A stretch of DNA of 64,000 nt from positions 65,001-129,000 of the forward strand of contig JACVTC010000097.1 of assembly GCA_016946835.1 (NCBI GenBank), read 5' to 3'. This document shows positions 11,338 through 21,995 of this stretch, in pieces. Each line of letters opens with the position of its first letter. The first letter of the stretch is position 1. The translations under genes and the position numbers were made by a program. Below the pieces are notes generated by a model. That model searched no databases. It was given only the letters and a program-made list of their open reading frames with translations, and had not been told where the DNA came from. This DNA is from Neocallimastix lanati (nom. inval.) (Eukaryota; Neocallimastigomycota; Neocallimastigomycetes; Neocallimastigales; Neocallimastigaceae).

Positions 11338-13013
11338 TAAAAATAAAAAATGAGTCTTTAAATGATTTTAAAAATAATAATAATGACAGAGATGGTAAAA
11401 TTTAATATTTTTTAATTGAATATTTTATTTTATTACTTTATTATTATTTTTTTTTTATTTTAAAGTTATATAAATAGTTAAATATAAAATATATATTTAT
11501 TTTATAATTAGATAATAATAGTGATTCAGATTCCATAATTAGTTCAAAAATTACTGATAATTTTAAGGAAGAAGTATTAAATCATAATAAATGGTAATAT
11601 ATATTTCGTGTATTTTATTTATCATATTAATTAATATAAATATCGATTATTCGTATTAATTTCTTCATTTAAAATTTATCTATTATAATAATATTAAAAT
11701 AATAATTAAAATAATATCTATTAATTAAATAATTTATTATATATATATATTATATAATTATTTTATTTTATTATAAAATTATTTTTTATATTATTAAAAA
11801 TTTATAACACAAAAAAATTATTATATATACAATTAGTACAAATCAATCTGTAATAGTAAAAGATTATATTTCTCTAAAAATTAATGACATTAATAATTTA
11901 AATCTAGATTCATATATATCAATAGGAACAAATGAAAAATTATTAAATGTATCTAAAAAATCTATATGTCGAATCGAAATTCTTAATGAAGAAACTAATA
12001 AACATGAAATTGGAACAGGATTTTTCATAAAACTATTAATTCCATCAGAAAAAACACCGTTATACGGATTAATGACAAATAATCATGTAGTTAATGCAGA
12101 TTTTATTGAGAAGAACAAGTCATTGAAGATCTATTTAAATCAGAATTATACAAAAAAGAAAAAAAATTCTAAACATTCTGCGAATTCTGAAGACGTTAAA
12201 CCTTATGAAATCAAACTTGATAAAAAATATTTTATATTTACTTCAGAATTAATTGATGTAACATTTATTGAGTTACCCAAGAAATATATCAATAATTCAG
12301 AATTTAAATTCCTTGATTCATTTAATGATATTTTCGATGAGGAAGAAGAAATTTATGTTTTTCAATATCCAAAAGGTAAATTATCATTCCATAATGGATT
12401 CGTTAGATATTCCACTAGTTTTAATTATTTCCATAGTGCATCTACATATGGTGGGTCTTCTGGCTCACCAATTCTGAATAAATACATAGAAGTAATTGGT
12501 GTACATAAAAGTAATTGGGAAGTAGTGAATAGAGGAAATTATAATGTTGCAGTAAAGTTTAATATTATTAAAAATGCAATAAATAGGCTATATTATAAGC
12601 GTTATATTAATGATATTAAAAAGGCAAGAGAAACACCCAGAAAATTATCAGATGACGAAGAAAAGGAGTTAAAAAAACATGGTTTAATGAAAATAAAAAT
12701 AGAAAAATTACCATATTTGTATAAATGTCCGTATTTGACGATTCCTTCAATGCTAATGCTATTCTTAAGAACCAATAACGGATGGTATTTCACTATTAAA
12801 AAAGAAGATGAAATGGACGTTGAAAATATTTATCCTGCTATAAACACTTATAATTGGATTTTAATTGATCCATATAAACGATTCGAAGAAATTATGAATG
12901 AATTTGATAACGAAATTAAGAATATTATTATGGATGAATTTGAAGAAAAAATTGAACATCGACATGAACTTATAATTTCATGGCTTAAAAGTTCTGAATT
13001 AATGTATATATGA
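11338..13013 (+). CDS. Trypsin-like serine peptidase domain, inferred 3' exons of the ankyrin-peptidase gene
   Basis: Three exons, 11338-11394, 11512-11593 and 11837-13013, join in matching phases (GATG|GTAAAA...TTAG|AT; ATG|GTAATA...ATTAG|T). The last exon holds a trypsin-like fold peptidase: GTGFFI strand, His in TNNHVV (codon 12084), Asp in LIDVTFIEL (12255) and Ser in GGSSGSPI (12459). The triad order and spacing (57 and 68 codons) fit small S1-like or HtrA-like peptidases, and VIGVH follows as expected for the strand after the serine. About 165 further residues form a charged C-terminal domain of unknown type. No signal peptide precedes the domain, so an intracellular, ankyrin-targeted peptidase is plausible. 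The stop is TGA at 13011. No break is seen in these exons. Confidence 0.72.
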
Positions 13014-13265
13014 ATTTTTTTTTTTTATAATGAAATTATATATTTTTTATTTAATTGTATTGTAAAAGATAATATTTGGTTAAGGACAATGCAATGCATA
13101 TTTTTTTTTACATTTTCTTTTCCATAATCTTTTTACATATTCTAACTGACAGGATTTATTATATTGATTTCTAAATAATTTGTAATTTATATCATTTTAA
13201 ATATATAATATAATAGGATTTAATTAATATTTAATATCAATTATAATAATAATTATAATTGTAAT

Positions 13266-13307
<42 letters not shown>

Positions 13308-13763
13308 TGTAAAGATAATAATAATTTAAAACTATTTTTAAAAAAATATAATAAAATAAAAATAAATATATAATTATATAATTATTAACAATTAAAGCAT
13401 AAATTAATAATAATAATAGAAAAATTCATATATATTTCTATTATTAAAATACTATTTTAACATTAATATCATTTATTTTAATATTAATGATTGATTGAAT
13501 AATATATATACTTTTAAAAATTATTTTATTAAATCTGTATAATAAAATGTATTCAAATATTTTATTTAAAAGGACTTTTTGAATATTTTTCTTTTTAAAA
13601 ATATGGGCTTTATTTTCACTCTCGTTTAAACGGTTTACTAAAAATTATATTTATTTATTTTCATTTTTCTTATATTTACTTTTTATTTATTATTTTATTT
13701 ATATTGTTTATTTTTTATTATTATTTTATTTATTTTTTATTATTTTATTTATTTTTTATTATT
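13014..13763. other. AT-rich intergenic region with (AAT)n
   Basis: Convergent 3' ends meet here. It contains an (AAT)n run at about 13260-13306 and (TTATTTTATT)n units near 13680-13770. No gene is seen. Confidence 0.6.
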
Positions 13764-15179
13764 TTATTTATTTATATGTGATAGCATGAATTTGATGTAA
13801 AGTATTTTTACATATTCGGAATTAATTTTACCAAACATGGTTGAACAGGTTAAATTTAGGGTGGGGGTTAATGCTATAGGAATATGATCATAGCTACTGT
13901 TTAAACACTTTGATCTATCTCTTTTGCCTAATATTGATGAGACTTGAGAAAATAAATAGTCGAAATCTGTCCATTTCTTAATTCCAAAAATTTCAACTTT
14001 ATTCTCCTCCAATTCAGTAGCTACCCGATCAATATATGTAAAATCATTAAAGTAATAAACTGCACTTTAAATATCGGTGGATGGGTAATCTATAATGGTC
14101 CATTCATTGGGTATTGGATATGTATTTTCAAGATCATTAATAAATATAACCAGCTTATTGTTTATTTCTGCTGATGAATCTTTTATGGAATGTGACCATG
14201 CAGAAGTAACAATGTTCTAAAATGAAAATGCCTTTGCAACATTCAAATAGTTAAGAGTAAGGAGCTCCACCTTTTTTGAATTATAGAAATCATCAGTAGT
14301 GTAATTAACATTTTTTAGCTCTTTACCGTAAATACCTCTTGAGCAGATTCTATTATTTAAAGCATCAGATATTAATTCCCATTTATCTTGGTATCTTAGT
14401 TCAAAATCATCTTGTATATGAAACTGGTTCCATATACTAGGCCAACATTTGGTCTCATCGTTGAAACGATGTACCTTAGAAACTACACTACTATAATCTC
14501 TACAATCGCTCATTGTAGGGTCGCGCATTGGAATGCCCAATGTGTGTTCGCCGTTTTTATCTGTAATTTGTTTTCCATATGTAAGTTCCCAAAGAGTAAG
14601 GATAATTATTTTACCCCTTGCCTTCCCAAAAGTTGGAAAACTATTACCGATATAAAAGTTTTTATTACGTTTTTTACCTTCAAATAAAGTTTCATCTAAA
14701 ACAGTATTCTTTGCAAGTTAACAATCAAAATTATAGTCTGTTATTGTATCTCTATCAACATCCTCCCTTGAGATATGAGTAACAATTGTTTCATAAGGGT
14801 GATCCATTAAAAATTTCATACAATCGTTTAACACATCACGTAAATAAAGTTTATGATTCTTGCGAGTAAAACAAGGGATGAAATTATGAGAAATGTATAT
14901 TTCATCACCAATATCTTCAAATGACACTGTTATATCAAGGTACCTAATTCCATTTTCAAGCTGTTCTGTGATATCTAAATTTTGAGTTTCCACGAAACGT
15001 TTTATAGCAACTAAATTTATAGCAAATGTTCCACTATCGTGAGTTCCAGGAATATGAATTTGGTTAAGCTTCAGGTTAGGATCGAGTTTACTTATCCAGT
15101 TTGCATCAATTTTGTCTTCTGCATTACCAATTAATATTAAATACCATGCAGCAATAATGGTAAATAAAGAAATCTTCAT
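13764..15179 (-). pseudogene. PI-PLC X-domain phosphodiesterase with three in-frame stop codons
   Basis: One uninterrupted reading phase of 472 codons runs from Met at 15179 to 13764. A signal peptide (residues 1-20, ending GNA) is followed by a phosphatidylinositol-specific phospholipase C X domain: IHIPGTHDSGT with catalytic His47, EQLENGIRYLDI, then ISHNF with the second His98, and VLNDCMKFLMDHPYETIVTH. Known enzymes cleave PI or GPI head groups; here secretion is implied. Downstream LAKNTVLDE, GNSFPTFGKARGKIIILTLW and MRDPTMSDCRDY continue the same phase. Three codons in phase are stops (TAA at 14718-14720, TAG at 14217-14219, TAA at 14067-14069); there is no frameshift at all. All three could come from Gln codons by one C-to-T change. 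It is either a young pseudogene or the stops are read or edited; a changed code is unlikely for the neighbours. Confidence 0.72.
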
Positions 15180-15425
15180 GATATTTGTATTATTCCTTAA
15201 ATTTAAAAGGATTTACACAATATTTTTATATAACAAACAATATATTTTATTTGATTTATTTAAAGTTTTAAAAAATAAAATCATTTTAAACCAACATTTA
15301 ATTAAACATCCATAAAACTTTGTCTAAATATAAAGCTTCACAATACATTTAAACAGCAAACGTATTGCCGTTGATTACGTTGTTATTATTACACTATGAT
15401 GAATTTGTAGTGCAATGTTTGATAT

Positions 15426-16416
15426 TTATTTATTTGATTCTTTCGTGAACTGACGGCAACAGCAAATGGTCAATCCCATGGAAAATGCAAATACTGACAT
15501 AAACATTAATAAAACAGTAAATAGGTTAGGGACATAACTAGTGCTACCTTCAAAATAAGGAAGCCTTAAAGGTTGTAATGAACAGGTGTTGTCACAATCT
15601 TTCGAGGAACATTCATCGTTAACTTGGCATTGATATCCCAATGCTGAACCGCAATGCATATACGAACTCTCCTTTATAATAAACCTTGGAAGCGTGTAAA
15701 TATCATCACAGTGAATTATCGGCTCCTCTTCATTATTGACACAATGTTTACTTACACATTTATTGGACAAGCAATCAGAATCGGTGTTACACTCCATGCC
15801 ATGACATAATCCATATGGTATTTCGTCTTCACCGCAGTTTTTGGCAATATATCTTGTTATGTTTCCATGCTCATCCGGAATATCAATAGTTTCATCATCG
15901 TACATGAAATCCGTTTCAACACAGATATTATTAATATTTTATAAGTAACAATAAATATAATATATATATATATATATATAAAATCATTTTAGTATTTATT
16001 TATTTGTTTATGAAAATTAATAATCATTAAAAATATTTAATATTTAAAAATACTTTTTAATATTAATATTTTATATTTATTTATTGAATTATGATAATTG
16101 AAAATTACCATTAACATAGTGTTACAGGATAAATTCCTACATTACTATAAAATGCATATTCTTCCATTAATGATATATCATTTCTTTCTAATTTTCCAGT
16201 GTGTAACTTCCAAATAAATACGCCTGTAGCCCCATTAATATTTCTTGTTGGATTATCAAGGTAATCATCACTATTATTAACGCTCATAATATTTTTACTA
16301 GACATTGAACTGCTGCCTGTTAAAAGATTTGTTTTTCTTGATTCAAATGATTTCACATCTGCACATCCAGAATAAATATAATTACCACATGGACTAAATT
16401 CATCTTGAATTCTTTT
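15426..16416 (-). CDS. Cys-rich single-pass membrane protein, 3' exons, unknown family
   Basis: Two coding segments are visible. The upstream one (16416 to about 16113) opens after an acceptor (ATACAG) and reads DEFSPCGNYIYSGC...GATGVFIWKLHTG...EEYAFYSNVGIYP; its 3' end is uncertain because a stop triplet follows VTLC, and a donor GTAACA or GTAATT may be used. The downstream one (about 15930 to 15426) has an extracellular Cys-rich part with two spaced modules (CNTDSDCLSNKCVSKHC and CQVNDECSSKDCDNTC), a Tyr/Ser-Met-His-Cys segment, then a membrane span (LFTVLLMFMSVFAFSMGLTI) followed by CCC and a short basic tail, giving type I topology. The intron between them lacks an obvious AG acceptor. 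No domain family is recognised. It lies just upstream of, and in the same direction as, the PI-PLC gene and could be the end of a related secreted-enzyme gene. Confidence 0.55.
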
Positions 16417-17344
16417 CTGTATTATTATTATTTTAAATATTTAAAAAAAATTATTATATCATAATTAATATAAATATATACGTTATAATGAAAATAATTG
16501 AATTTAAAATATTTAAAAAAAAAAAAAAAAAAAAGCATAAAATTATATATTAAAAAAAAAATTTTTTTTTTTTTTGACAGATGAAACAAGTTTAAATTAA
16601 AATATACTTATAAATTTTTTAATTTATAGAATAATTGGAAAAAAAGATAAATATAAATAAAAATGTAAATTATATATATATATACATTTATTTCTACTTT
16701 TATTTTTAAATATATAAAATACAAAATATAAAAAAAAAAAAAAAAAATTAATATCTTTACGATTTATTATAATAAATCAATATAAAGTTAACATATAAAT
16801 AGTTAATTTTTATTTTATTTTATCTTTGCTTATTTTATTCTTTTATTTTTAATTATACATATATATAAATAAATTAATGATATTTTTTTTTTTCAAATTA
16901 TTTATATATTGTTGATTTTTATATATGGTATATATATAGTTCAATATTCTTTTTTAAAAATATAAGGGAAATAATTAGAAATATATAAATAGAAAATAAA
17001 AAAAATTTGTTATATTTATTTTATATATAAATCAATAAAAATAAAAAATTAATAATATTTTATATAAAAAATTTTAAATATATATATATATATTGATTTC
17101 TTGAATCGATTTAAGAGTTCTTTATTAAAAAAATAAAGCTATTTAATACATTAAATTATAAGGATATGAAAATATATAATATAAATATATTTATTAATTT
17201 TCATTGTTTTATGTTAAAAAAGAGATTTCATAATTATAAAGAAAAGAATTAATCAAAAATAAAAAATAATGTATAATAATATTATTATTTATATTATTAT
17301 TAAAATTATACTAAAAAGTATATTGATAGATAAATCATGATAAT
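16417..17344. other. AT-rich intergenic region, no gene seen
   Basis: Homopolymer runs (16513-16534, 16733-16747) and TA repeats dominate. No frame of protein-like composition is present. Confidence 0.55.
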
Positions 17345-17400
17345 TATTGTCCAGGTTATTCAAAAACAAAAACTATTACACCAAGTGATTATTCAATTTC

Positions 17401-17435
<35 letters not shown>

Positions 17436-18458
17436 GTGACAATAATAATGATAATAATAATATACCATCATTCACTAATCAAAAATACTTTATTGTAACC
17501 TATTTATTACCTATGAAGTGTTCCAAATTATTTAAGGATATTTTTACATCCATTAAAAGTTTAATTAATTAATAATAATAATAATACGATTAATAATATC
17601 TCATTAACAGTACCTACCTTGGAAGAACTTTTTATTAAATTAGAAAGTAATAATAATAGTTATGACCTTCAAAATATGAAAGATATGATTAATATCAATA
17701 TAGATCAAATAGATATGACAAATAATTTAGTCCAAAGTTTAGATCACGTTTTCGGAAAAACTGTTATTAATGAATCTTCTCCTTGGAGACAAATCTTTAA
17801 TATCGCACGAATTCGTATTAAGGTTTTTGGTAGAAATTTAACTTTTGTGTTACTTTATAACTTAATTCCTATTTGTATAATTATTAGTTGTATCTATTTT
17901 GATAATAATAAATATATAGATAAACTTTATAATATTAAAAGGAAATATAACCCACTGGAAATAACGCCTACACTCTATAAAGATGTAAATTGGTTCAAAA
18001 ATTCAAATACGTCAAATGGTATTGCTTTAGATATTATTAATAATATAGATAGCAATAAAATTAAAATGGACACTATAAATTACGATCATCAACTTATTAT
18101 TGAAATCAATCAATTAAATGATACAGTAAAATTTATTGAAAGATTTTCTAGTCATCAAGATATCAATAATAATCAAGCTTTAAATTTTATAATTTATTAC
18201 AATAACTTATATACTTATACAATTCCTATAGCAATTAATTTAATTTCTAATGCATATCTTAAAGAAAATGGAGTAGATAAATTTTTATCGACGTCGTTTA
18301 AACCATTTCCAAGTTATTCAGAATTTGATTTTGGGGAGAATGATAAAGAAAAAATAGTTAATACCTATCCTGAAAAAATGAGAAGTGATTATGATTTAAT
18401 TTTAGCAAAGATTATAGCTTTTATTTTTTTTAAACTATTTTTTATTTTTTTTTTTTAA
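17345..18458 (+). pseudogene. ABC transporter subfamily A remnant (end of first nucleotide-binding half plus second membrane half)
   Basis: Fragments of an ABCA-type full transporter, which moves lipids or other hydrophobic substrates. At 17480-17570 the stretch KYFIVTYLLPMKCSKLFKD resembles the regulatory tail after the first nucleotide-binding domain. At 17600-17640 SLTVPTLEELFIKLE matches the ABCA signature that precedes the second half. The main frame to 18458 gives RQIFNIARIRIKVFGRN before a first membrane span (TFVLLYNLIPICIIISCIYF), a large loop, and TYTIPIAINLISNAYL, the landmark before the second membrane block. The remaining spans and the second ATPase domain are absent: coding similarity ends in T-tracts near 18430. 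The first and main segments are in different phases separated by (AAT)n. It is a truncated pseudogene. Confidence 0.68.
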
Positions 18459-18897
18459 CTATTTTTTATTTTTTATTTATTTTTCAATTATCTTTTATTT
18501 TTTTCTTTATTAACTATTTTTTATTTTTTATTTATTTTTCAACTATTTGTTATTTTTTTTTAAACTATTTTTTATTTTTTATTTTTTTTTTAAACTAATA
18601 AAAAAAAAACACACATCAAACAGGAAATACAAGAAAGTAAATAATTTTTTATTTTTTTATTTGTTATTAAAAACCAATACGCCACATACAGAAAATACAC
18701 CATAAATGGATACTTCCAAAAAAGGAAGGATTTGAACTGATTCCTCTCCCAATTTTTCAATATTACAATATTATATTATTTAAATTAATTTAAAAAAAAA
18801 TTAAATTTGAGATCTAAAATTAATAAACAACAATGTGTTACACCATTATTGATACATAAAATCTTTAAAATTTAGAATAACACAAAAAAAAAAAAAA

Positions 18898-18990
<93 letters not shown>

Positions 18991-19018
18991 TAATAAATAA
19001 TAATAATAATAATAATAA
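18898..19018. repeat. (AAT)n microsatellite
   Basis: About 120 bp of nearly pure AAT units, interrupted only by two AAATAAT variants. Confidence 0.9.
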
Positions 19019-19409
19019 TTTTTATAATAAATTATTTTAAATGATAAAAATGAAAAGAAAATTTCAAAATTATAATTAAAATATTAATTTATAATAAAAA
19101 AAAAAAAAATAAATAAATAAAAAATAAATAATTAGATAATTAATACAAATAAAAATAATATAATTATTATATAAAATATTATTATTATAAAATTTTAAGT
19201 TTTTTATTATTTTTTATTATGTTTATATTTCTTTTATTATATATATTTCATTTTTTAATGTAACTATTGAGATTTTTATTAATATTAATATTTTATTTTT
19301 TTATTATAATTATAATTTTTACTTTTACTATTTTTTTTTTTTTTTTTATTTTTTAATTAAAATTTATTTTATTACTAGGAATTCTTAACTTTATTTTTAT
19401 TACTATAAC

Positions 19410-19558
19410 TATTTTTTAATAATAATAATAATATTAATAATAATAATAATAATAACAACAACAATAATAATAATAATAACAATAATAATAATAATAATAC
19501 CACTAATACTACTACTACTACTAATAATAATAATAACAATAATAATAATAACAATAAT

Positions 19559-19605
<47 letters not shown>

Positions 19606-19623
19606 CAATACTAATACTAATAC

Positions 19624-19658
<35 letters not shown>

Positions 19659-19662
19659 TTTA
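19410..19662. repeat. (AAT)n/(AAC)n compound microsatellite
   Basis: About 250 bp of AAT units with AAC and ACT variants. Its minus strand gives a leucine/valine-only frame that I do not regard as a gene. Confidence 0.88.
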
Positions 19663-19763
19663 TTTATTTATTTTTTTATTTTTTATTTTTACTATTATTT
19701 TTTTATTATTTGTATATAAAATATATAAACATTTTACTTATACCTAATTTAATTTATGCATTT

Positions 19764-21300
19764 TCAATAATTATAGTTGCAACCTTTACTTATTTTACAG
19801 TGGTCATTTCGTTTTACCACAATAGCCATAACTACTACAACAACATCCAATATGGCAATTTTTATTGTTATAACTGCCACATCTATCATCTGTTTTCGTA
19901 GAATACTTTTCTGAATCTTTACATATTCCATAACTAGACTGACAGCCTGATTCACAATATTCACTATTGGAACCACAATAACCGCATTTAGAACAACATA
20001 AACCTTTGGAACATTTTCCTATTCCTTTTCCACATCTACCCGTATAATTGCTACCCGCATTATTATTACTATTACTATTATTTATATTGAAAGCATTTTT
20101 CTCTAATAAGTTGATTTTTATAATTTTTGTTTGATATATTATTAATAAAACTGGAAACAGGACTTTCCTTAAAAGAGGTTGATTTATATGAAATATCTAT
20201 GGTTTCAAAAGACTGATAAGATAATAATTTCTTATCGAAATCATTGCATATACAATCAGCATAATTTGATACCTTTTTCTTGTATTCATTTATGCTTTTA
20301 TGATTGCCATTAAATAAGAGAATATCCATTTACAAAAAGATGTAGTGCATTATAGATAAATTTTCCATCCGACATACAATCTTCATAATCTGAATATTCA
20401 TATTGGGAGTAACTATATTCATTACGACATGTAATGTCTGGATTATTCAATAATATAGTATTACAAGTGTTGTAGTTATCTCCACAGTGGTAGTACATAT
20501 CATGTGTATTGCAAATATTATAAAATAGGTATTTTGCTTTATTATAAAGGTCTGGTTTAAATATTTTACCAATATAACCAATTATACCATCAGGGATGGA
20601 GCATCCATCCATTCTGTTGTATAATCCAGTTAAGCTTGAATCTTTTCCATATACAGAATTAATCCATAAATTCCATTTACCAAATGGATTTACACTGAGT
20701 AAGGAATATTGAAAACATCTATTATAAGTTGAACGTTTTCTTAAAGTATTTTTGTCATTAGTATCACTATAAATATCTTCTATTGTAGTTACATTTTTAT
20801 TATCATCAATTTCTATTTTTACCTCGTTATCTTTCTCATTCTTTTCTACTTTTATACTATTATAATTCTCTGTAAAGTTCTTATTAATATTAAAAGATTT
20901 TAATAAATCTTCAAATTGTTTTTTATCTGATTCATAAATTTAAATTTCATTTAATAAAATTTTATTATTCTTTATTTTATCATATAAAATTTCTAAATTA
21001 TAATTATTTTCAATAATTTTATTCGTATTTTTTTAATAAATCAATAATTTTACATCTTATTTGACAATTTAGAAAACTTGTATTATCAGAAATTTTATTT
21101 TAATTTAAACTATTTCTAATTTTATTTTCATATTTAATATTATATAAATAATTTTTTGTCTTATCCACTTTCAAATAATGTTTCTGAGCTTTTTCACAGC
21201 TATAATAACATTCCTTTAAAGTACTATTATTTTCTATAACATTATCTAGGATATCTAAAAAGTTTTTATATGCAAATTTTGCATCTTCTAAATATTTTAT
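19764..21300 (-). pseudogene. Secreted phospholipase A2-like protein with two CBM18 modules, broken
   Basis: Coding traces run from about 21300 to 19764 on the minus strand. In order they show a low-complexity Asn/Lys-rich pro-region, a dibasic processing site (RKRS, about 20730-20745), a phospholipase A2-like domain (FGKWNLWINSVYG, GCSIPDG, then ICNTHDMYYHCGD with the His-Asp pair of the PLA2 active site), a linker, and two CBM18 chitin-binding modules (RCGKGIGKCSKGLCCSKCG...; RCGSYNNKNC...CCCSSYG). PLA2 enzymes release fatty acids from the sn-2 position; with chitin-binding modules the product would be held at a chitin surface. Relatives of this PLA2 type occur in fungi and in venoms. The copy looks old and carries several breaks, most of them in the pro-region. 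Confidence 0.62.
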
Positions 21301-21351
21301 TTTATTATATATTATTATTTTCCATTACTTCTAATACTTATATAATTTAGT

Positions 21352-21440
21352 TTTCTACTTTATTTTTACTTTAAAAAATTGTTATAAATTTTTCATATAT
21401 TTTTACTTTAAAAAATTGTTATAAATTTTTCATATATTTT
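21352..21440. repeat. Tandem repeat, unit about 37 bp
   Basis: The block TTTTTACTTTAAAAAATTGT followed by TATAAATTTTTCATATA is present twice in tandem with a third partial start. Confidence 0.75.
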
Positions 21441-21724
21441 TACTTTATATGTAATAATTAAATAATGAATAATAAGTTTTAAAATCTAACTCTTAATTTT
21501 AGTTAATAAAAGATTAAATACAAAATATGATATAATATAATATATAACAAATATTTTATATTATACTTTTTTTTTTACCTAAGAAAAATTCAAATATAAA
21601 ATTATTAAATATTTTGTTAGAAAGAATGCTCAAATTAACATTTTTAATTAAAGTAATTTTTAAAAAAATTTTTTTTTTTTTTTTTGATAAATTAAATCTC
21701 ACAAATAATTTATCCGTTATAAAA

Positions 21725-21995
21725 TGTTAAATATAATACTTAAATTCAGAAATGATATTTATATTTTATTATGTGTTTATTTATTTATTTATTTATTTAT
21801 TGCTTTTACATTTAGAAAGACCTTATTCATTTAAGAATATGTTATTACATGTTATTTATATTTATTTTCTAGTCTAACATTATTGGTAACATTTAACGTT
21901 ACACTGCATTATATTATCGAATAAAATAATATTTTACACTTAATAATGTAGTATAATGTACAATGTAATTAAACACATAACTGTGATATTTAACA
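21725..21995 (-). repeat. 3' LTR of copia-1
   Basis: A 271-bp TGTTAAAT...TTTAACA terminal repeat with short inverted ends. On the element strand it follows the polypurine tract. Confidence 0.95.

Larger units (their letters stand above)
18459..19763. other. Low-complexity AT-rich region with microsatellites
   Basis: T-tract units of the form AACTATTTTTTATTTTTTATTT repeat at 18459-18590. A short less biased segment at 18660-18750 contains GGATTTGAACTG, weakly like the T-arm of a tRNA on the minus strand, but no cloverleaf can be drawn. The rest is simple repeat. Confidence 0.55.

Noticed and set aside
13764-16416. Whole region translated with UAR as glutamine (ciliate code)
   Set aside because: Neighbouring genes use the standard code and end at TAA; kept only as one possible source of the PI-PLC gene.
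18690-18760. tRNA 3' half on the minus strand (TTCAAATCC with GGAAGTATCCA)
   Set aside because: The T-stem does not pair correctly and no anticodon arm lies upstream.
19375-19608. 77-codon minus-strand frame made of Leu and Val
   Set aside because: It is the translation of an (AAT)n/(AAC)n microsatellite; it has no other residues and no homologue-like features.
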